From Gammaproteobacteria bacterium (GTDB taxonomy: Bacteria; Pseudomonadota; Gammaproteobacteria; Granulosicoccales; Granulosicoccaceae), in the NCBI GenBank assembly GCA_020444765.1, contig JAGRHW010000007.1:1-25333 (forward strand): a DNA stretch of 25,333 bases, in the 5' to 3' direction. Shown piece after piece: positions 8,305-13,812 of the stretch (positions are counted from its first letter, which is position 1; each line of letters starts with the position of its first letter). The notes beneath the pieces were generated by a model. It did not search any database. It saw nothing but the letters and a program-made list of their open reading frames with translations, and was not told the DNA's origin. The translations under genes were made by a program, and so were the position numbers.

Positions 8305-9567
8305 ATGCAGAAGCTACCTAAAGATCGTCTGCGCGTCGGCTTTGTCGGCAGCGGCTTTATCGCCGGTTTTCATCTTCATGCCATGACCGGCGTGCGGAAT
8401 GTGGACGTCACCGGCGTGTTCAGCCGCAGTGCCGATAAGCGCGCACGTATCTGCAAGCTGGTCGAGGAACTGGAGCTGGGTCAGTGCCGCAGCCATGCGA
8501 GCCTTGAGTCCCTGGTGCAGGCGGATGATGTCGATGCGATCTGGATACTCTCGCCGAATTACACGCGGATAGATGTGATGCGGGTGATTCATGATGAAGT
8601 GGTGGCCGGCCGCAGCCAGGTGTTTGCGGTTGCCTGTGAAAAGCCTCTGGCCAGCACCATACGCGAGGCCCGCGAGATGCTGCGCCTGGCTGAGGACGCT
8701 AAACTCAATCACGGTTATCTGGAAAATCAGGTTTTCAGTACCGCGGTATCACGGGGCAAGGAGATCGTCTGGCGCCGCGCGGCCAGGGCAACCGGCCGGC
8801 CTTATCTTGCGCGGGCGGCCGAGGAGCATTCCGGTCCGCACGAAGCCTGGTTCTGGCAGGGCGATAAACAGGGCGGTGGCGTGTTGTCGGATATGATGTG
8901 CCACAGCGTCGAGGTAGCGCGTCATCTGCTTACCGAGCCGGGCGCCGAGCGGTCTTCGCTAAGCGTCAAATCCGTCAACGGCACGGTCGCCAATCTGAAA
9001 TGGACGCGGCCGGCCTATATCGAGGAGCTGAAAAAGCGTTATGGTGAAAGCGTCGATTACGGTAAGCGTCCGGCGGAGGATTTCGCCAGAGCCACGGTTG
9101 TATTGGAAGACGGCGAGGGCAACGAGCTGATTGTCGAGGCAACCACGTCCTGGGCGTATGTCGGCGCCGGTTTGCGGATACAGTTGGAATTACTGGGGCC
9201 GGAGTACGCGATGGAATACAACTCCCTGAACACTGGGTTGAAGGTTTTTATGTCGCGAGCCGTGGTCGGCAAAGAGGGAGAGGATCTGGTCGAAAAGCAA
9301 AACGCCGAGCAGGGGCTAATGCCGGTGCTGGAGGACGAGGCCGGTGTCTACGGTTATACGGATGAAAACCGTCATATGGTCGAGCATTTCCGTAAGGGTG
9401 AAAAACCGCTGGAAACCTTCCACGACGGACTGGCCGTGGTGCAAATGCTGATTGGCTTGTACCGTTCGGCGGAAACCGGGCAGGCCGTGAAATTTCCAGC
9501 CGATGATCTTGAGGATTATGTACCGCAGGTGGCGCGTACCGGCGATTTGTTGTCAGCCGATACGTAA
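8305..9567 (+). CDS. Gfo/Idh/MocA-family NAD(P)-dependent sugar or polyol oxidoreductase
   Basis: A 420-residue cytoplasmic dehydrogenase. The N-terminal Rossmann fold begins RVGFVGSGFIAGFHLHAM, with the dinucleotide loop GSGFIAG at residues 15-21, and the family's EKPLA sequence follows at residues 112-116 (lysine 113 is the usual catalytic residue). The C-terminal substrate domain includes HSGPHEAWFWQGDKQGGGVLSDMMCHSVEVARHLL, with the conserved histidine near the end. The start is set by AGGAG ten bases upstream. It follows the regulator by six bases and closes the operon, so it probably oxidises or reduces the imported sugar, inositol-like polyol or sugar acid. It is longer than the usual ~340 residues. 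Its 3' end overlaps the convergent HD-GYP gene by 15 bases. Confidence 0.9.
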   Translation: MQKLPKDRLRVGFVGSGFIAGFHLHAMTGVRNVDVTGVFSRSADKRARICKLVEELELGQCRSHASLESLVQADDVDAIWILSPNYTRIDVMRVIHDEVVAGRSQVFAVACEKPLASTIREAREMLRLAEDAKLNHGYLENQVFSTAVSRGKEIVWRRAARATGRPYLARAAEEHSGPHEAWFWQGDKQGGGVLSDMMCHSVEVARHLLTEPGAERSSLSVKSVNGTVANLKWTRPAYIEELKKRYGESVDYGKRPAEDFARATVVLEDGEGNELIVEATTSWAYVGAGLRIQLELLGPEYAMEYNSLNTGLKVFMSRAVVGKEGEDLVEKQNAEQGLMPVLEDEAGVYGYTDENRHMVEHFRKGEKPLETFHDGLAVVQMLIGLYRSAETGQAVKFPADDLEDYVPQVARTGDLLSADT

Positions 9568-10845
9568 TCCGGCTCGCTGGAATTCGTCGACCACGATTCC
9601 ATAGCTGCCATCCCGCAGCGTCGTTTTGATCTGGTACGGTTTGCCGGCCGTATCTACTGTCATTTGGGAAAGATCTATGACCTGCTGGATGGCGGCATCT
9701 TTTATCTGATCAAGAATCAGAATCACTTTCGGCTTGAGTTTGTCTTTTGTTGAGGACAATACAATGCCGACCTCGCCGTTAGTCATCTCGACGATGCTGC
9801 CGGCCGGGAATATACCGATGCCGTCGATAAACTTCAGTACCAGTTCCTCGTCGAAACGCTTGCCGCGTAGCGCGTAAAGATAGTCGAGACCCTCGGACGG
9901 AGACAAGGTCTTGGTGCCGGGACGTTGTGACGTCATGCTGTCATAGGTGTCGGTTATGGCAACAATTTTTGCAAACAGCGGTATTTTTTCTGCGGTCAGG
10001 CCGTGCGGATAACCTTTGCCGTCGACGTGTTCGTGGTGCCAAAGCGCTACATCCGCAGCGCCGGAATACATGTTTTTCGATGATTGCAGTATTTTGTGGC
10101 CGAGTTGCGGATGTGTTTTGATCAATGCTTTTTCATCTTCTGTCAACTGACTCTTGCTGAACAGCTCCTGTGGGAGTTGCGCCTTGCCGATGTCATGCAT
10201 GACCGCGCAGACGCCGAGGTTCTGCATTTCTTCTTTCGACAAGCCGAGGCTGCGGCCGGTAATGATGCTGAGAGCGGCAACATTCAGAGAGTGTTGGGCG
10301 GTATAGTTATCCGTCTCCTGCAGGCGAGTCAGCCAGAGTGAGGCATCCGGGTTGCGCATGATCGAGTCGACCGAACCGCTGACGCTTTGCTTGATCTGTC
10401 CGACGTCCACTTCACCGCCAAGACGAATGTCCTGGAAGATGTTTGTCATGACCTGCCGGGCCTGCGTATGAGCATCCAGCGCGTCTTCGTACTCGTCCTC
10501 GACTTCGATCAGAGAATTACTGGACGTGAAGGCGTTGGTAATCGTATCCGGCTTGTTGTTTGCCAGACGGAATTCCGTGTAATCCACCCATACATGCTTG
10601 CATTGTCGCTGGACGTCCAGTATGTCCTGCTGGGTTTTGACATCGATACCCTGGAACAGGAAACTGCTTTCTTCCCACGGAATGTCCAGCTCGCGGACGT
10701 ACATGCCTATACGCAGTTGATCAACCGGAATTTTTTCAAAACGGTTTTTCTTGTCCTGCGCGTGCTTGATACGATTCCTGGATGCCGGTTTTCTTCCCGC
10801 GGCTTTAGGCTGATCTTTTTTTGTCCTGAAAAAGTCTAACAACAT
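9553..10845 (-). CDS. HD-GYP cyclic-di-GMP phosphodiesterase with DUF3391 N-terminus
   Basis: About 430 residues. After a basic leader, residues ~36-95 match DUF3391 (KIPVDQLRIGMYVRELDIPW... HVWVDYTEF), often found before HD-GYP domains. The HD-GYP core follows, with histidine 185 (QHSLN), the HD pair 217-218 (MHDIGK), HH 270-271 (WHHEHVD) and the GYP motif at 278-280 (DGKGYP). All metal ligands and the substrate loop look intact, so it should be an active phosphodiesterase that degrades c-di-GMP. No membrane segment or receiver domain is seen. The start is ATG 10845 or TTG 10851; neither has a good ribosome site, and a stop lies two codons above the TTG. It is monocistronic, and the chemotaxis receptor nearby fits a motility and signalling neighbourhood. 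Confidence 0.93.
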   Translation of the reverse strand: MLLDFFRTKKDQPKAAGRKPASRNRIKHAQDKKNRFEKIPVDQLRIGMYVRELDIPWEESSFLFQGIDVKTQQDILDVQRQCKHVWVDYTEFRLANNKPDTITNAFTSSNSLIEVEDEYEDALDAHTQARQVMTNIFQDIRLGGEVDVGQIKQSVSGSVDSIMRNPDASLWLTRLQETDNYTAQHSLNVAALSIITGRSLGLSKEEMQNLGVCAVMHDIGKAQLPQELFSKSQLTEDEKALIKTHPQLGHKILQSSKNMYSGAADVALWHHEHVDGKGYPHGLTAEKIPLFAKIVAITDTYDSMTSQRPGTKTLSPSEGLDYLYALRGKRFDEELVLKFIDGIGIFPAGSIVEMTNGEVGIVLSSTKDKLKPKVILILDQIKDAAIQQVIDLSQMTVDTAGKPYQIKTTLRDGSYGIVVDEFQRAGLRIG

Positions 10846-11238
10846 GTTCAAACATCACTTCGTAGTCTGGCAAAGCATCGTGAGCCCGGCATCGCATCTA
10901 AAAGTATCCGCTTGTTACATATGAGCCTGTCTATGGCTGGGATCCTTTCAGTCAGAAGGCCTGGCTTTGAATTCCTCATTCTCGGTGTTGTATCGGCTAA
11001 ACCGGCGGATTTTTAAATGCTCTGTAGTAACGGATTTGTTAAATATTCACTTCTGCCGGACCACAAAGAGTCGGGACGTCGGTGCTTTGCTGCTTTGCGA
11101 TAGATCGCGACGGCCTACTGCATGTAAGACACTGATAAAAGGGCAATATCGAGGCTCGTGTGGAGATATCGGAGGTCGTTGTACAAAATCGAGAAGACTT
11201 ACCCATACTGGTTTTTAAACGCCGTTGACTCTGTATAG

Positions 11239-11252
11239 CCCATATATATGGG
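11239..11252. promoter_or_regulatory. Perfect palindrome CCCATATATATGGG
   Basis: This 14-base perfect palindrome has an eight-base alternating AT core flanked by three C:G pairs on each side. It lies 29 bases upstream of the candidate -35 box of the gene starting at 11391, which would suit a regulator site. No regulator is assigned. Confidence 0.4.
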
Positions 11253-11280
11253 GGAGGCGTTGCTTATCCCTAATTTTATA

Positions 11281-11309
11281 TTGCTACAAAAACATCATTC
11301 GGTTATATA
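11281..11309 (+). promoter_or_regulatory. Candidate promoter for the histone-tailed membrane protein
   Basis: TTGCTA (11281-11286) and TATATA (11304-11309) are 17 bases apart in the AT-rich block, about 80 bases before the ATG. A TATATT two bases downstream is an alternative -10. AT-rich sequence produces such matches easily, so the call is tentative. Confidence 0.4.
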
Positions 11310-11390
11310 TTAATATTCTAATATTTAAGCCACTCATTTAGCCGGATCAGGGACGTTTTCTAACGCTGCCACTCTGGCGGGAGTTCAAAG

Positions 11391-12653
11391 ATGGCCAAGA
11401 AAAATCAGGAATCTGGAACACAACAGGCCTCCGGTCCGACAAAAAACAAGACCGCGAAAAAGGAGCCTGTAAAAAGAACAGCCAGCAAGAAAACAGCGGC
11501 AAAAAAGAAAGTTGCAAAGAAAACAGCAGCAAAAAAAGTCGCAAGCCGTAAAAAGCCGGTTAAAAACAAGATATCGGCCAAGGAAATGACTGACATCAAG
11601 GACCTCAAACCCGAGAATAAAATCGTTGATGTCGATAATGAAACTCCGGTAGCGGCGACTCCGGCGGCCACTGAAGCCGAAGTGGCGGATCAGAACGCTG
11701 TCAGCGATACGCCGAAAACGGTGCCAGCCGTTGAAATTACCAGGAAGCCACAAACACCCGATCAATTGTTGGCGGCAACCCGTTCAAGAAAAAAACGTGC
11801 CTTTTGGCCGTCACTGGCAATGTTCTTGATTCTGTTACTTGCCGGCGCGGGTTTTGTTCGCTACTCAGTGATGGATAACGGGAGCGGGGAAGTGGCGCAG
11901 CTGGAGGACGTAAAGGCGGCCGATGCCAAGGCTGCGGATTCTGCCGGTTTTGTTGATTCGGCCAGCGCATTTTTTTCCAGCAGTTATCACAAGGTGAAGG
12001 ACTATTTCGGCCTGAGTCAGGATGGTAAGGAAGCAGATGCTCAACCGGAAACCGGGCTTGCCAGCGAAGAATCGCAGGAGTCCGTTTTTGCCAGATTATG
12101 GAGCAATATCAAGGATCTGTTACCCCGCTCGACGGATGAAAACGTTCAGCCTGATGCCGCAGTTGCCACAACGCAAGGTGAGGACAAAGCCTTTTTTGCA
12201 AGCGTGGTGGATCGTTTCAAGTCATGGGTCGGTATGAATAAAAACGAATCGCCCGCTACTGAACCGTTTGAGCCGGTCGTCGCCGAAGGGCAGTCGGTCG
12301 GGAAAGCACCTGATGTTGTTTCGCAAGAGATCGAGGAAGGTTCGTCACAGGCTGGCGTTTCTGTTGAGTCCGGCTCTGAAACACCCTCCGCACCGGTGGT
12401 CGGGATGAATAATCCGTCTGCGACTGCGACAGTTGCAAACAACCCGGTCTATTGGCCACCGGTACAGGCTGATCCGGCGGCGCCCGAAAATACGGATACA
12501 GGCGTCGTTTATTACAATGCTTACAACCCATACAGTCAGCCTGCTTATTGGGGGAGGCCTTATGGGCAAGCGCCTTATCCGGCGTACTATATACCCTATG
12601 CCTATCCTCCCTACTATTCGCCGCAGCAGGGCGTGACTAACGTCCGGCAGTAG
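11391..12653 (+). CDS. Unrecognised membrane protein with histone-H1-like Lys/Ala tail
   Basis: I do not recognise a family for this 420-residue protein. Residues 1-60 are Lys/Ala-rich with a ten-residue repeat (KKTAAKKKVA, KKTAAKKVAS), like bacterial histone-H1-like or AlgP-type tails, and would bind DNA, RNA or another polyanion. Residues 61-133 are an acidic-to-neutral linker ending in RSRKKR. Residues ~138-158 form one membrane helix (FWPSLAMFLILLLAGAGFVRY); the basic side should stay in the cytoplasm and the C-terminus be periplasmic. Three 15-residue amphipathic units follow at 193-207, 231-245 and 267-281. The tail from ~345 is rich in Tyr, Pro and Ala. GGGAG precedes the ATG at a good distance, and a strong terminator follows, so the gene is real and monocistronic. 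A role in envelope or nucleoid attachment is only a guess. Confidence 0.85.
   Translation: MAKKNQESGTQQASGPTKNKTAKKEPVKRTASKKTAAKKKVAKKTAAKKVASRKKPVKNKISAKEMTDIKDLKPENKIVDVDNETPVAATPAATEAEVADQNAVSDTPKTVPAVEITRKPQTPDQLLAATRSRKKRAFWPSLAMFLILLLAGAGFVRYSVMDNGSGEVAQLEDVKAADAKAADSAGFVDSASAFFSSSYHKVKDYFGLSQDGKEADAQPETGLASEESQESVFARLWSNIKDLLPRSTDENVQPDAAVATTQGEDKAFFASVVDRFKSWVGMNKNESPATEPFEPVVAEGQSVGKAPDVVSQEIEEGSSQAGVSVESGSETPSAPVVGMNNPSATATVANNPVYWPPVQADPAAPENTDTGVVYYNAYNPYSQPAYWGRPYGQAPYPAYYIPYAYPPYYSPQQGVTNVRQ
11487..11536 (+). repeat. Tandem 30-bp coding repeat in the Lys/Ala tail
   Basis: The 20-base segments at 11487-11506 and 11517-11536 (AAGAAAACAGC followed by G or A, then GCAAAAAA) differ at one base and lie 30 bases apart. 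They encode KKTAAKK twice. Such repeats expand or shrink by slippage or recombination, so tail length may vary between strains. Confidence 0.7.
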
Positions 12654-12678
12654 CAGGCGTGCTGTGAGACGGTATTTG

Positions 12679-12713
12679 AAAAAGGCCGATTGCAAGTGAT
12701 CGGCCTTTTTTAT
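12679..12713 (+). terminator. Rho-independent terminator after the histone-tailed protein gene
   Basis: AAAAAGGCCGAT (12679-12690) pairs with ATCGGCCTTTTT (12699-12710) around an eight-base loop, and the right arm itself ends in a T-run continued by TATT. It lies 26 bases after the stop codon and isolates the gene from the hydrolase that follows. Confidence 0.9.
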
Positions 12714-12763
12714 TGTTCAGTTCAGGCGATAGTTATCAAAAAGCAGGTAACGGAGCGAGTGAC

Positions 12764-13603
12764 ATGCGTTTTTCGTCAATGGTACGGATATTAGGACTTA
12801 TAGCCTTATGGGCTGCCGCGCCTTTAAAGGCTGATATAATGATTCTGGTCCATGGTTGGAACTCAGGACCCGAGACCTGGATAAGCAGCGGTGTGGTGCA
12901 GCAACTGCAGAATCAGGGGTGGCGGGACGCCGGGGTTGTAGAGCTGACACCGGTCGGTATTCTGCACCGAACCGATTCTGTTGATGCGGCTAATAAACTC
13001 TACCGAGCCAGCCTGCCTCCCGAGGCGCCGTTATCGGTGCAGGCCGGCCTGCTATTGACAGAGTTGCGTTTTATTGCAGGTCAGAATCCGGGGCAAAGCT
13101 TGATTCTGACTGGTCATTCGGCCGGTGGATTGGTGGCCAGGCTGGCCCTGCTGGCTCCCGGAGCGCCTAAAATTGATAGGCTGATAACCATCGCCACTCC
13201 CAACTTTGGTACAAGCCGCGCGTTACAAGGTCTTGAAATTGCACATGGCAAACCATTTTTCTGCCCGGGGCCGGGCATGGATTTTATCAAGGAAATGGTG
13301 GGCGGTGATCAATACCGATATCTGCAGGCATCGAGCGATGTGCTTGTCGATCTTGCACCTGTCAAACCGGGAACTTTACTGGATTGGTTAAACCGTCAGC
13401 CCCATCCATCCATTGATTATCACGCTGTTATAAAAGTATTACCCGGAATTGACGGCGATGAAATGGTACCGGCTTTTAGCCAGGATCTTGCCCGGGTTCC
13501 AGCCTTGTATGGCAGGGTTCAACGACACATATTGAACGGACCGCATTATCTGACGCCGGCCGATGGCAATCTGCTGAGCGGGATCGTAACTCGAAAACCG
13601 TAA
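12764..13603 (+). CDS. Exported alpha/beta hydrolase, lipase/PGAP1-like
   Basis: A 279-residue alpha/beta hydrolase. Residues 1-23 are a signal peptide (MRFSSMVRILGLIALWAAAPLKA) directly followed by the first core strand and oxyanion segment, DIMILVHGWNSG (about 24-35). The nucleophile elbow is GHSAGG with serine 119. The acid and base are probably the aspartate in DGDEMVPAF and the histidine in NGPHYLTP near the C-terminus. This fits an esterase or lipase acting in the periplasm or outside; the substrate is unknown. I chose ATG 12764 because GGAG lies eight bases upstream; a TTG at 12713 falls inside the terminator of the previous gene. It has no operon partner: a terminator precedes it and 209 bases follow before the next gene. 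Confidence 0.88.
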   Translation: MRFSSMVRILGLIALWAAAPLKADIMILVHGWNSGPETWISSGVVQQLQNQGWRDAGVVELTPVGILHRTDSVDAANKLYRASLPPEAPLSVQAGLLLTELRFIAGQNPGQSLILTGHSAGGLVARLALLAPGAPKIDRLITIATPNFGTSRALQGLEIAHGKPFFCPGPGMDFIKEMVGGDQYRYLQASSDVLVDLAPVKPGTLLDWLNRQPHPSIDYHAVIKVLPGIDGDEMVPAFSQDLARVPALYGRVQRHILNGPHYLTPADGNLLSGIVTRKP

Positions 13604-13658
13604 GCGAACCTTCTGTAAACTAATAATTTTGTTCAATTATCTGTGCGGTCAGCTACGT

Positions 13659-13684
13659 TAAGAATTTCCGGCAAATGCCGTTGA
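13659..13684 (+). promoter_or_regulatory. Possible flagellar sigma-28 promoter
   Basis: TAAG (13659-13662) and GCCGTTGA (13677-13684) are 14 bases apart, resembling TAAA-N15-GCCGATAA with one mismatch in the first box, two in the second and a spacer one base short. It lies 129 bases before a chemotaxis receptor gene, a class often under sigma-28. Weak evidence. Confidence 0.25.
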
Positions 13685-13769
13685 TAGGTTATCCAGACAG
13701 GAATAGTCGGGTTATACCGTATCGACAAGCTTACACCTTGAAATACAAGGTCCGGCGGTCGGAATCTGA

Positions 13770-13786
13770 TGTTACGTTGTGTAACA
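13770..13786. promoter_or_regulatory. TGTTAC-N5-GTAACA inverted repeat in the chemoreceptor leader
   Basis: Perfect six-base arms flank GTTGT. The repeat ends 12 bases before the ribosome site (AGGAAG, 13799-13804) of the chemoreceptor gene. It could be an operator for a dimeric regulator or a small leader hairpin. No regulator can be named. Confidence 0.35.
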
Positions 13787-13812
13787 GGATTTATAACAAG
13801 GAAGTTCGATGC

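Larger units (their letters stand above)
10852..11390. other. 539-bp gene-free stretch, AT-rich toward its right end
   Basis: It separates two divergent genes. The only open frame of note (10967-11218, + strand, 83 codons) has unlike composition, many Cys and Arg, no ribosome site and no recognisable domain, so I do not call it. Visible structure: a GAGCCTGTCT motif at about 10923, a small palindrome GCGATAGATCGC near 11097, the CCCATATATATGGG palindrome at 11239-11252, and a very AT-rich block 11265-11330 with TAATATT repeated at 11311 and 11319. It may hold a long leader or an unrecognised small RNA. No c-di-GMP riboswitch pattern was seen. Confidence 0.5.

Noticed and set aside
10967..11218. 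83-codon open frame on the plus strand in the long gap
   Set aside because: No ribosome site, odd Cys/Arg-rich composition, no domain or signal peptide; likely chance.
10852..11390. c-di-GMP riboswitch in the long gap next to the HD-GYP gene
   Set aside because: The conserved GEMM core pattern was not found on either strand by eye.
12713..12763. Longer hydrolase starting at TTG 12713
   Set aside because: The start touches the preceding terminator and would bury the signal peptide behind a polar leader; ATG 12764 has a ribosome site.
13675..13812. Longer chemoreceptor starting at ATG 13675
   Set aside because: The extra 46 residues are polar and unlike receptor N-termini, and ATG 13813 has a proper ribosome site directly before the first membrane helix.
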